From NCBI GenBank assembly GCA_944392285.1, contig CALXWF010000069.1:1-15988 (forward strand): a DNA stretch of 15,988 bases, written 5' to 3'. Under the pieces are notes generated by a model that worked only from the letters and a program-made list of their open reading frames with translations, had not been told where the DNA came from and did not search any database. Position numbers and translations under genes: made by a program. The stretch is from an uncultured Alphaproteobacteria bacterium. Lineage in GTDB: Bacteria; Pseudomonadota; Alphaproteobacteria; RF32; CAG-239. Within the stretch, counting starts at the first letter, position 1; each line of letters starts with the position of its first letter. Shown here one piece after another: positions 1 to 6,167 of the stretch.

Positions 1-164
1 AACAATAAATGAGAACCGCCCTGAAGGTCCAGCCCCAAATTTACCGGCTGCCACCAAGAGGGAAGTGCCTCTTTGTTCTTAATCAGGTTGGGAACGGCAA
101 AGAAAATGCCGATTAAGCATACCAACAAGATTAAGATTACTCTTGTACGGGATAATTTATACAT
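1..164 (-). CDS. secD: SecD N-terminus, protein export membrane protein (partial)
   Basis: First 54 codons of a gene that runs off the left edge. SecD, with SecF and YajC, forms the inner-membrane accessory complex that uses proton motive force to help complete preprotein translocation through SecYEG. The visible protein has a basic start (MYKLSRTR), one hydrophobic membrane segment at about residues 9-26, then the periplasmic entry motif GLDLQGG, which is diagnostic of SecD. The ATG at 164-162 is preceded by AAGG seven bases upstream and lies 11 bases after the yajC stop, so it is cotranscribed with yajC. The yajC-secD order is the classic arrangement. Identification is by motif plus neighbour; the rest of the gene is outside the window. 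Confidence 0.93.
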   Translation of the reverse strand, partial: MYKLSRTRVILILLVCLIGIFFAVPNLIKNKEALPSWWQPVNLGLDLQGGSHLL

Positions 165-175
165 CTTTCGACCTT

Positions 176-562
176 TTATTTTTTGGATTTTTTATTTGAA
201 TTGGCCGGTTCTTTTTTGGCCGGCGCAGTTTTAAGTGCTTTCATTTCTTCAGCGGTGATAACCTCGCGCAGTGTGCCGCGGTTGACGCTGACATTGATGC
301 CTTCGGCAATTTCAACCGTTAAATCTATCGGATCAGAGGCGTCTATAACCTTGGCATTGATACCGCCACCGGTTATAACATAGTCCCCTTTTTGAATGGC
401 GCGAACTTTTGCTTCATGTTGTTTGATTCTTTTTTGTTGCGGACGAATGAGCAACAAATAAAAAATGGCAAATATCAGACCGAGTTGGATAACCGTGCCT
501 TGCCATGAACCGGTTGCGGCCGCAGCTTCGGCCGTTTGCGCAAAAGCATTGCTGATAAACAT
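176..562 (-). CDS. yajC: YajC, Sec translocon accessory subunit
   Basis: Small single-span inner-membrane protein of 128 residues that associates with SecDF. A short Ala-rich N-terminus is followed by one membrane segment (about residues 22-39), then the family hallmark RPQQKR (40-45) and the conserved GDYVITGGG turn (59-67) of the cytoplasmic domain. The C-terminus is a Lys-rich tail, longer than in the shortest family members. The ATG is preceded by TAGGAG at good spacing. It is the first gene of a yajC-secD unit with its own likely promoter. An ATG-less upstream extension in another frame was not used. Confidence 0.95.
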   Translation of the reverse strand: MFISNAFAQTAEAAAATGSWQGTVIQLGLIFAIFYLLLIRPQQKRIKQHEAKVRAIQKGDYVITGGGINAKVIDASDPIDLTVEIAEGINVSVNRGTLREVITAEEMKALKTAPAKKEPANSNKKSKK

Positions 563-599
563 TTATCTCTCCTAACGAATTATTATTTTCACTTAAATA

Positions 600-628
600 T
601 ATATAGTATCGGATTTTACAATAAGCAA
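600..628 (-). promoter_or_regulatory. Candidate sigma-70 promoter of yajC-secD
   Basis: On the minus strand TTGCTT (628-623) is followed by an exact 17-base spacer and TATATA (605-600). Transcription would start about 30 bases before the yajC ATG. The match is partial at both boxes, but the layout equals that of three other candidate promoters in this window. No mapped start supports it. Confidence 0.45.
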
Positions 629-668
629 ATCGGCTCAAATTAACAAGTGTTTTTTTGAAGAAGTCCTA

Positions 669-1610
669 CTATTTTAGGTAGCCGAGCGGGTTAAGCGCTT
701 TTTTGCCGCAGCGAATCTCAAAGTGAAGTTGCGGCGAATTTACACCGCCGGTACTGCCGACAGCTGCGATTTTTTCGCCTTGGCGCACCTTTTGCCCTCT
801 TTTTACAAAAATACGGTCATTATGCGCATAGGCCGTTATCCAGCCGTCATTATGACGAATCAGTATCAAATTGCCAAAACCTTTCAGCTCGTTGCCGGCA
901 TAAGCCACCGTGCCGGCGTCTGCCGCTTTTACCGTACTGCCGAAAGGCGCTTTGATGTTGATACCGTCATTGTTGCGCCCCTTGCCGATGGTGCCGAAGT
1001 GAGAAATAACCGTTCCCTTTACGGGCCAAATAAATTTGCTCTTACGATATTTTGAAGGCGTGACGGATTTGGCCGGCTTGGTGTTTTGTTTGGGCAAAGG
1101 TTTCCAGGTGGAGGCGGTTTTGGTCTTGGTTGTTTTTTTGCTTGAAGTCGTTGTTTTGGCCGGGGCCTGGTAACTTGCCGGCTGATAACTATTGGCAACC
1201 ACCTGCCCCGGAATTACTAATTTTTGCCCGATTTTCAGCGCATAGGGGGCATATAAATTATTAATACGGCTGACAGAGCTCATATCAACATCATAGCGTT
1301 TGGAAATGTTGTAAAGCGTGTCGCCTTTTTCAACAATATGATATTTGGCCGTCGGCAGACGCAAAACTTGGCCGACCCTTAGCGTATAGGGCGGACGCAG
1401 ATTATTGCGCTCTATCATTTCACGAATGGGAACGTCATAAGTGCGCGACAAGCTATAGAGCGTGTCGCCGCGGCGAACGGTTACCGTTTCGGGCGTGCCG
1501 CCAAACAAGCGGCCGAAACTGTTAAACAATTCGACTCGTCCGTCTGAAAAACTGCACCCTCCCAAAAACATTATGAGCGGCAGCAATATGATGACCAGTT
1601 TTTTGCCCAT
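669..1610 (-). CDS. NlpD/LytM-type lipoprotein: two LysM domains plus degenerate M23 domain
   Basis: Envelope lipoprotein of 313 residues, probably an activator of cell-wall amidases at division (NlpD/EnvC-like). It has a signal peptide with lipobox LGGC (lipidated Cys19), two LysM peptidoglycan-binding domains (about 43-86 and 90-134), a Ser/Thr/Lys-rich linker (about 140-195) and a C-terminal LytM/peptidase M23 domain (about 195-313). The zinc ligands of active M23 enzymes are not all present. The usual H-x-G-I-D reads N214-D-G-I-N218, and the first His of H-x-H is Gln294; His263 and His296 remain. Loss of ligands is typical of NlpD-type activators. I chose the ATG at 1610, because the longer form needs a TTG start and would precede the signal peptide with a poor leader. 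AGGAG lies about 13 bases upstream, which is rather far. In alphaproteobacteria an M23/LysM gene commonly sits upstream of yajC-secD. Confidence 0.85.
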   Translation of the reverse strand: MGKKLVIILLPLIMFLGGCSFSDGRVELFNSFGRLFGGTPETVTVRRGDTLYSLSRTYDVPIREMIERNNLRPPYTLRVGQVLRLPTAKYHIVEKGDTLYNISKRYDVDMSSVSRINNLYAPYALKIGQKLVIPGQVVANSYQPASYQAPAKTTTSSKKTTKTKTASTWKPLPKQNTKPAKSVTPSKYRKSKFIWPVKGTVISHFGTIGKGRNNDGINIKAPFGSTVKAADAGTVAYAGNELKGFGNLILIRHNDGWITAYAHNDRIFVKRGQKVRQGEKIAAVGSTGGVNSPQLHFEIRCGKKALNPLGYLK

Positions 1611-1675
1611 TAACGCTTTGCATGCTCCTTTTGGGGTTAAGTTTATCACCAAGAAGATTAATATTTGCTAAATAA

Positions 1676-1717
1676 TCGTTAAAAGTGGTTGCTTTTTTGA
1701 GCAAATAATCTTACTTT
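1676..1717. promoter_or_regulatory. Divergent promoter region of the NlpD-like gene and the suf operon
   Basis: For sufB (plus), TTGCTT at 1689-1694, a 17-base spacer and TACTTT at 1712-1717. For the NlpD-like gene (minus), TTGCTC at 1704-1699, 17 bases, then a weak TAACGA at 1681-1676. The two -35 boxes lie head to head as the arms of a 16-base inverted repeat, TTGCttttttgaGCAA (1689-1704). AAATAATC occurs twice, at 1670-1677 and 1703-1710, 33 bases apart. I see no recognisable IscR, Fur or RirA operator. The -10 matches are weak, so this is tentative. Confidence 0.35.
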
Positions 1718-1741
1718 TATCGAAAAATATAAGGAAGTATG

Positions 1742-3190
1742 ATGAATCAATCCAAGCCTCAAATTATAGATGAAAGCGGTGACAAATATAAATACGGCTT
1801 TGTAACCGATATTGCCGCAGATACCGCCCCCAAAGGCCTTAATGCCGACATTATTCGTTTTATCTCGGCCAAGAAAAACGAGCCTGATTGGCTATTGGAT
1901 TTTCGCCTTAAAGCCTTTGAGTTTTGGGGAAAAATGAAAGAACCCAAATGGGCAAACATCACCTACCCGCCCATTGATTATCAGGATTTATATTATTACT
2001 CGGCGCCCAAACAAAAAGCCGCGCCGAAAAGCCTTGATGAAGTTGACCCGGAGCTAATCTCAACTTATGAAAAGCTCGGCATTCCGCTTAAGGAACAAGA
2101 GGTTTTGGCCGGTGTGGTTGCCGTTGATGCCGTTTTTGACAGCGTGTCGGTGGCAACGACTTATCGGCAAAAATTGGCCGACCAAGGGATTATCTTTTGC
2201 TCAATCTCCGAAGCGGTGCGCGAACATCCGGATTTGGTTAAGAAATATCTCGGCTCGGTTGTGCCTTATACGGACAATTTTTTTGCTTGTTTGAACTCTG
2301 CCGTGTTTACCGACGGGTCCTTTGTTTATATTCCCAAAGGCGTGCGCTGCCCGATGGAGCTCTCAACCTATTTTCGCATTAATGCCAAAAATACCGGTCA
2401 ATTTGAGCGTACTTTGATTGTGGCCGATGAAGAAAGTTATGTCAGCTATCTTGAAGGGTGTACCGCTCCGCAGCGCGATGAGAATCAACTGCACGCCGCT
2501 ATTGTCGAGATTGTGGTTTTGAAAGATGCCGAAGTAAAATATTCTACCGTGCAAAATTGGTACCCCGGAGATAAGGACGGGAAAGGCGGCGTTTATAACT
2601 TTGTTACCAAACGGGCGGCCTGCCGCGGCGATAATGCCAAAATCTCTTGGACGCAGGTGGAAACCGGCTCCGCCGTGACGTGGAAATATCCTTCTTGCGT
2701 GTTGCAGGGCAATAATTCGGTCGGCGAATTTTATTCGGTGGCTTTAACCAATAATTATCAACAGGCCGATACCGGCACAAAGATGATTCATATCGGCAAA
2801 AATACCCGCTCAAAAATTATTTCCAAGGGGATTTCGGCCGGCTTTTCAGACCAAACTTATCGCGGCTTGGTTCGGATTGCCCCTTCTGCAACAAAAGCCA
2901 GAAATTATTCTCAATGTGACAGCTTGCTCATTGGGGCAAATTGCGGCTCTCATACCGTGCCTTATATTGAAAATCGTAACAAAACCGCCAGAATTGAGCA
3001 TGAGGCGACCACCTCTAAAATCAGCGACGAGCAACTTTTTTATTGTCTGCAACGCGGAATTTCTCAGGAAGAGGCCGTCAGCTTGATTGTGAACGGTTTT
3101 TGTAAAGAAGTTATGCAACAGCTGCCGATGGAATTTGCCATCGAGGCGGCAAAACTCATTAACATCAGCTTGGAAGGGAGTGTCGGGTAA
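1742..3190 (+). CDS. sufB: SufB, Fe-S cluster scaffold subunit
   Basis: Core scaffold protein on which the Fe-S cluster is assembled in the cytosolic SufB-SufC-SufD complex. It is 482 residues, close to E. coli SufB (495). The C-terminal beta-helix and helical tail carry the family signature NCGSHTVPYIE and the downstream RIEHEATTSKI. The Cys of CGSH (residue 401 from this start) matches the conserved SufB sulfur-acceptor/cluster cysteine near position 405 of E. coli. Two ATGs are adjacent (1739 and 1742). AAGGAAG at 1731-1737 leaves only about three bases from AGGA to the first ATG and six to the second, so I prefer 1742; the difference is one residue. The stop overlaps the next start (TAATG), indicating translational coupling. 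No iscR-type regulator precedes it. Confidence 0.97.
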   Translation: MNQSKPQIIDESGDKYKYGFVTDIAADTAPKGLNADIIRFISAKKNEPDWLLDFRLKAFEFWGKMKEPKWANITYPPIDYQDLYYYSAPKQKAAPKSLDEVDPELISTYEKLGIPLKEQEVLAGVVAVDAVFDSVSVATTYRQKLADQGIIFCSISEAVREHPDLVKKYLGSVVPYTDNFFACLNSAVFTDGSFVYIPKGVRCPMELSTYFRINAKNTGQFERTLIVADEESYVSYLEGCTAPQRDENQLHAAIVEIVVLKDAEVKYSTVQNWYPGDKDGKGGVYNFVTKRAACRGDNAKISWTQVETGSAVTWKYPSCVLQGNNSVGEFYSVALTNNYQQADTGTKMIHIGKNTRSKIISKGISAGFSDQTYRGLVRIAPSATKARNYSQCDSLLIGANCGSHTVPYIENRNKTARIEHEATTSKISDEQLFYCLQRGISQEEAVSLIVNGFCKEVMQQLPMEFAIEAAKLINISLEGSVG

Positions 3191-3474
3191 TGGTACATCC
3201 GATTTGTAAAAGAGCTTTGGAAACTTGGGGCGAAACCCCGCAAATGCTTATGGTCGTTGAGGAAATGTCCGAACTGACCAAAGAAATTTTGAAAAATATT
3301 AATCGTAAGTTTGATAATATTGAAGCTATCAGCGAAGAAACGGCAGATGTGGAAATTATGTTAGAGCAGTTAAAAGAAAATTATCATATTGCAGAAAAAG
3401 TTGAAGCCTATAAACAGCAAAAGCTCAAACGTATTGAACATTATTTAGATGAATTTGATAAAAAATCAGCTTAA
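3190..3474 (+). CDS. MazG-like NTP pyrophosphohydrolase family protein inside suf operon
   Basis: Small all-alpha protein of 94 residues resembling the MazG-like/dUTPase-like NTP pyrophosphatase superfamily. Visible metal-site pattern: E24, E25 and E28 (EExxE) and E50xxD53 (ExxD), on two predicted helices, followed by a charged helical tail (about 66-90). Full MazG proteins are larger or duplicated; this is the minimal single-domain size seen in phage and chromosomal MazG-like proteins. Its ATG overlaps the sufB stop by one base and sufC begins 12 bases after its stop, so it is firmly within the operon. The likely role is hydrolysis of a non-canonical or damaged nucleoside triphosphate, but substrate and connection to Fe-S assembly are unknown. 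Family assignment is by motif and length only. Confidence 0.72.
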   Translation: MVHPICKRALETWGETPQMLMVVEEMSELTKEILKNINRKFDNIEAISEETADVEIMLEQLKENYHIAEKVEAYKQQKLKRIEHYLDEFDKKSA

Positions 3475-3486
3475 GAAAGACAAACA

Positions 3487-4248
3487 ATGACTAAAACACC
3501 GTTACTCGAGATTGAAGATTTGCACGCAAAAGTCGGCGATAAAGAAATTATCAAAGGCTTTAACCTGACAATTTATGAAGGCGAAATTCATGCCGTTATG
3601 GGACCGAACGGGGCCGGAAAATCTACCCTTTCCAATGTAATTTGCGGCAAACCGGGCTATGAGGTAACGGCCGGTTCCATTCGTTTTAAGGGGAAAAATC
3701 TGCTTGCCCTTGCGCCCGAAGAACGCGCCAGAGAAGGAATCTTTCTTTGTATGCAATATCCGGTGGAGATTCCCGGTGTGCCGACGGCAACTTTCTTAAA
3801 ACACGCGGTTAATGCCCAGCGCAAACACCAAAACTTGCCTGAGCTTGATACCATGGCCTTTGTTAAACTCATGCGCGAAGAGGCAAAAAAGCTCGGCATT
3901 GACAACGAAATGCTTAAACGCCCCGTAAATGTCGGTTTTTCCGGCGGGGAGAAAAAACGTTTTGAAACCTTGCAAATGTCTATCTTAAAACCGCAGCTGG
4001 CTATTTTGGACGAAGCGGATTCCGGCTTGGATATTGATGCTCTGAAAGTCGTGGCCGACGGGGTTAATGCTTTGGGCGACGGCAAACGCTCTCTGCTCGT
4101 GATTACGCATTATCAGCGATTGCTCAACTATATTGTACCTGATTTTGTGCATGTGTTTGCAGACGGGCATATTGTGAAGTCCGGCGATAAAAATCTGGCC
4201 TTGGAGCTGGAAGAAAAAGGTTATGCCGAATTTGTGAAAGAGAAATAA
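3487..4248 (+). CDS. sufC: SufC, Fe-S assembly ATPase
   Basis: ABC-type ATPase of the SufBCD scaffold; ATP binding drives dimerisation and opens SufB-SufD for cluster building. At 253 residues it has the usual length. Visible: Walker A GPNGAGKST (39-47), Q-loop region CMQYPVEIPG (88-97), signature FSGGE (151-155) with the SufC-specific KKR following, Walker B LAILDEADSGLD (171-182) and switch His211 (ITHYQ). The residue after KKR is Phe (KKRFE), where I recall Asn in most SufC proteins (KKRNE), a small departure. The Shine-Dalgarno is weak (AAGAAAG), suggesting reliance on coupling from upstream. The sufD ATG begins two bases after its stop. Confidence 0.97.
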   Translation: MTKTPLLEIEDLHAKVGDKEIIKGFNLTIYEGEIHAVMGPNGAGKSTLSNVICGKPGYEVTAGSIRFKGKNLLALAPEERAREGIFLCMQYPVEIPGVPTATFLKHAVNAQRKHQNLPELDTMAFVKLMREEAKKLGIDNEMLKRPVNVGFSGGEKKRFETLQMSILKPQLAILDEADSGLDIDALKVVADGVNALGDGKRSLLVITHYQRLLNYIVPDFVHVFADGHIVKSGDKNLALELEEKGYAEFVKEK

Positions 4249-4250
4249 TT

Positions 4251-5633
4251 ATGGCCGGATTGTTACAAAATAAACCTTTGCTTTGCGATGATATTCCTTG
4301 GATAAATGCGTTAAGACAAAAAGGACGCATGGCTTTTGAGGCTCAGGGCGTGCCGACGGCAAAAACAGAATATTGGCAATATACAAAACCAAGAGATTTG
4401 AATGCCGATGATTTTGTAATGCAAAATTCCGAAGATTATGAATTTTTAAGCGTGGATGAGGCACATGACTGCCATTGCGGCAAAGGGGAACATGAGTGCC
4501 ATTGTCATCATGGTGAACATGAGTGTCATTGCGGCAATGGGGAACATGAGTGCCATTGCCATGCTTCTCATGAAGAAGGGATTAATCTGGCAGAAAGAGT
4601 TTTGCCTTTTGAGGCTTATTATTTATATTTTGCCAATGGGATGTTTATTCCCATGTATCCGGCTCTTCCCGCCGGCGTTGAGATTAAGCCTTTGGCCGAA
4701 GCAATTTTTGACGGCGAGGCAAAAGAGTATCTCGGCAAGCTCGTTGATATTGAAAAACACCCTTTTGCCGCGCTTAATACGGCTTATGGAGAAGAAGGCT
4801 TGTTTTTACGCCTGCAAAACGGCGTTAAACTCGATAAGCCGATTGTTATTTGGAATCATAGCGAGGTTGAAGACGAAAATGTTTTTTACAACCTTAGAAA
4901 TTTGATTGTTTTGGAAAAAGGTGCAAAAGCCGAAATTTTTGAGTATTTTGATTATAAAGGCAAAGAAAAATCACGCTATTTTGCCAATTGCGTTAATGAG
5001 GTTTTTCTTGCTGCCGAAGCAAGTTTGCACCATTATAAACTCCAAGACGAAGCCTTTAAGGCCAATCATGTTGCTCTGACCGTGGTTCGCGCCAAAAGAG
5101 AAGCAAAATATCAGAATTTTTGTTTTCAACACGGGGCCAATATCGGCCGCAACGAAGTGGTTGTGCAGTTGGCGGAAGAGCAAGCCATGGCCGATGTCAG
5201 TGCCGCTTATAAAATGGCCGGCTGGGCAACACTTGACTTTACGACCGATATCGAACATATGGCGGCCAATACTTTTTCTGACCAGTTGGTCAAAGGAGTT
5301 ATTGACGGTGATGCCAGAGGTGTTTTTCAGGGAAAAATTAAAATTCATCCTGACTGTGTCGGCAGTGAGGGGCATCAGCTGCATAAGGCTATTTTGCTTT
5401 CAGATACGGCAGAGGCCGATGTGAAGCCTGAGCTTAAAATTTATGCCGATGATGTTAAGTGTTCTCACGGGGCGGCAACGGGCGAGTTGGATGAAAACCA
5501 GTTGTTTTATATGCAATCACGCGGAATTGATGCCGATGAAGCGCGCAGAATTTTGGTTGAGGCCTTCCTTGATGATGTCTTGCTGAAAATTGAAAACGAA
5601 GATATCCGTGCTTATTTTAAAAGTAAGGTATAA
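4251..5633 (+). CDS. sufD: SufD, Fe-S scaffold partner subunit with His/Cys-rich insertion
   Basis: Paralogue of SufB that forms the SufB-SufC2-SufD complex and is needed for iron entry. It has 460 residues, longer than E. coli SufD (423). The C-terminal beta-helix carries the family motif KCSHGAATG; Cys404 and His406 correspond to the conserved C-S-H of SufD (E. coli His360). The C-terminal LFYMQSRGI motif and helical tail are intact. The extra length is largely a 36-residue block at 70-105 of four 9-residue H-x-C-H-C units, with eight Cys and eleven His, placed in the N-terminal domain before the beta-helix. The reading frame is unbroken, so the protein should be functional, possibly with added metal-binding capacity (inference). 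It starts two bases after the sufC stop. Confidence 0.95.
   Translation: MAGLLQNKPLLCDDIPWINALRQKGRMAFEAQGVPTAKTEYWQYTKPRDLNADDFVMQNSEDYEFLSVDEAHDCHCGKGEHECHCHHGEHECHCGNGEHECHCHASHEEGINLAERVLPFEAYYLYFANGMFIPMYPALPAGVEIKPLAEAIFDGEAKEYLGKLVDIEKHPFAALNTAYGEEGLFLRLQNGVKLDKPIVIWNHSEVEDENVFYNLRNLIVLEKGAKAEIFEYFDYKGKEKSRYFANCVNEVFLAAEASLHHYKLQDEAFKANHVALTVVRAKREAKYQNFCFQHGANIGRNEVVVQLAEEQAMADVSAAYKMAGWATLDFTTDIEHMAANTFSDQLVKGVIDGDARGVFQGKIKIHPDCVGSEGHQLHKAILLSDTAEADVKPELKIYADDVKCSHGAATGELDENQLFYMQSRGIDADEARRILVEAFLDDVLLKIENEDIRAYFKSKV
4458..4565 (+). repeat. Four-copy 27-bp in-frame minisatellite in sufD (H-x-C-H-C array)
   Basis: Four perfectly spaced 27-base units at 4458, 4485, 4512 and 4539, sharing the core CATGANTGYCATTG. 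Each encodes nine residues: EAHDCHCGK, GEHECHCHH, GEHECHCGN, GEHECHCHA. Units 1 and 3 end in CGGCAA plus one base, while units 2 and 4 carry a CAT codon there. This suggests a 54-base dimer that was duplicated. Unit 1 is the most diverged. Because the unit is a multiple of three, copy-number change would keep the frame. Confidence 0.95.
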
Positions 5634-5637
5634 ATTT

Positions 5638-5689
5638 AAGAGGATAGTTTTTTGTTTTTCTTTGTTTGTCTTGTTTTGTGTCCTCTTTT
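5638..5689 (+). terminator. Weak T-rich hairpin after sufD, possible attenuator
   Basis: AAGAGGA (5638-5644) can pair with TCCTCTT (5681-5687), extendable by a G-U and an A-T pair. The loop is long and T-rich and a short T run follows. The loop is too large for a standard intrinsic terminator. It could reduce readthrough from sufD to sufS, or it may simply be the remains of the element insertion site. Confidence 0.2.
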
Positions 5690-5717
5690 TGTCATGCTGA
5701 ACTTGTTTCAGCATCTC
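5690..5717 (+). repeat. Left 28-base palindromic repeat (inverted relative to the others)
   Basis: Exact reverse complement of 6031-6058. Internally it is a hairpin: ATGCTGAA pairs with TTCAGCAT around a five-base loop. In the other orientation the core reads GCTGAAACAAGTTCAGC. Confidence 0.93.
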
Positions 5718-5732
5718 TGAAAAGGTTGGGAT

Positions 5733-6032
5733 ATGACACATAAGGAAAAATATTATATTTATATTATGACAAATAAAGTGAATACAGTCTTTTATGTGGG
5801 TGTTACAAATAACTTATTGCGAAGAATCTATAAAAAAAAAAAAAAATATATACAGGGCTTTACAGAAAAATATAATATTATTAAATTAGTTTACTATGAA
5901 GTTTTTGATGATATTTCTTTTGCCATTTTGCGCGAAAAACAATTAAAGAGATGGCATAGGGAGTGGAAGGTTAATTTAATTAAGTCACAAAATCCGGAGA
6001 TGAGGGACTTATATGAGGAATTGCTTTCTTGA
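5733..6032 (+). CDS. GIY-YIG family nuclease (UPF0213/YhbQ-like), 99 aa
   Basis: Small single-domain GIY-YIG endonuclease-like protein of full family length. The GIY equivalent is YIYIM (8-12), the YIG equivalent YVGVT (21-25), the conserved Arg lies at 30-31, and the catalytic-type Glu69 is in REKQLKRW. Many relatives, as I recall them, have a Glu-His (EHKNK-like) stretch after the Arg motif. Here residues 34-38 are KKKKK, encoded by a run of 15 A bases (5832-5846), so the His is missing and activity is uncertain. AAAGG lies seven bases before the ATG. The gene is much more AT-rich than its neighbours and lies exactly between inverted repeats inside the suf operon, which argues for horizontal arrival. 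Its substrate, and whether it acts on the flanking repeats, are unknown. Confidence 0.83.
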   Translation: MTHKEKYYIYIMTNKVNTVFYVGVTNNLLRRIYKKKKKYIQGFTEKYNIIKLVYYEVFDDISFAILREKQLKRWHREWKVNLIKSQNPEMRDLYEELLS

Positions 6033-6058
6033 GATGCTGAAACAAGTTCAGCATGACA
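6031..6058 (+). repeat. Right 28-base palindromic repeat, overlapping the nuclease stop codon
   Basis: Perfect inverted copy of 5690-5717. It begins within the TGA stop of the GIY-YIG gene and forms the same stem of eight pairs. It is the first of three same-orientation copies spaced about 48 bases apart. Confidence 0.93.
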
Positions 6059-6078
6059 GAGGAAAGGTGCAGGAGCAA

Positions 6079-6105
6079 GAGTGCTGAAACGACTTCGGCA
6101 TGACA
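6079..6105 (+). repeat. Diverged repeat copy, same orientation
   Basis: Reads TGCTGAAACGACTTCGGCA at its core. It has four substitutions and one deleted base relative to the perfect copy. The stem is kept: the T-to-G-facing position remains pairable as a G-U wobble in RNA. Confidence 0.85.
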
Positions 6106-6125
6106 GAAGGCACGGCGCCACAAGG

Positions 6126-6152
6126 GGATGCTGAAACAAGTTCAGCATGACA
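6126..6152 (+). repeat. Third downstream repeat copy, abutting the sufS ribosome binding site
   Basis: Identical to the perfect copy over the palindrome and the following GACAGAG. Its end runs directly into GAGAGGG, the likely Shine-Dalgarno of sufS, so a hairpin here sits just upstream of sufS translation initiation. Confidence 0.9.
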
Positions 6153-6167
6153 GAGAGGGTGATAAAG

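Larger units (their letters stand above)
5690..6058 (+). mobile_element. GIY-YIG repeat-bounded element inserted between sufD and sufS
   Basis: A segment of about 369 bases bounded by perfect 28-base inverted repeats (5690-5717 and 6031-6058) and filled almost entirely by one GIY-YIG nuclease ORF. Its composition differs sharply from its surroundings: 16 of 60 bases are G or C at 5761-5820 and again at 5881-5940, against 34 of 60 at 6961-7020 in sufS. The ORF stop overlaps the right repeat and the left repeat ends 15 bases before its ATG. No convincing target-site duplication is visible. This looks like a small mobile or REP-like cassette; mobility is inferred from structure, not shown. Confidence 0.6.

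Noticed and set aside
3190..3474. Toxin-antitoxin component (MazG beside MazEF)
   Set aside because: No mazE or mazF is present, and the neighbours on both sides are suf genes.
3657..4085. 142-residue antisense ORF in sufC
   Set aside because: Entirely antisense to a well-conserved ATPase gene, with no family resemblance or ribosome site.
4456..4905. 149-residue ORF in a second frame of sufD
   Set aside because: Low-complexity Met/Ala/Ile start is the shifted reading of the 27-base repeats; the remainder is a shadow of sufD.
5517..6148. Minus-strand ORFs across 5517-5741 and 5894-6148
   Set aside because: Their peptides (for example MLKQVQHD and HAELVSAS) are translations of the palindromic repeat, a familiar source of spurious proteins, and they run antisense to sufD and the nuclease gene.
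6031..6152. CRISPR-like array (three repeats with spacers of about 20 bases)
   Set aside because: Only three copies, repeats are palindromic and one is diverged, spacers are short, there is an inverted copy at 5690, and no cas genes are near.
6147..6167. Longer SufS start at 6147
   Set aside because: This ATG lies inside the palindromic repeat with no ribosome site; the ATG at 6168 has AGGG at good spacing and matches the family length.
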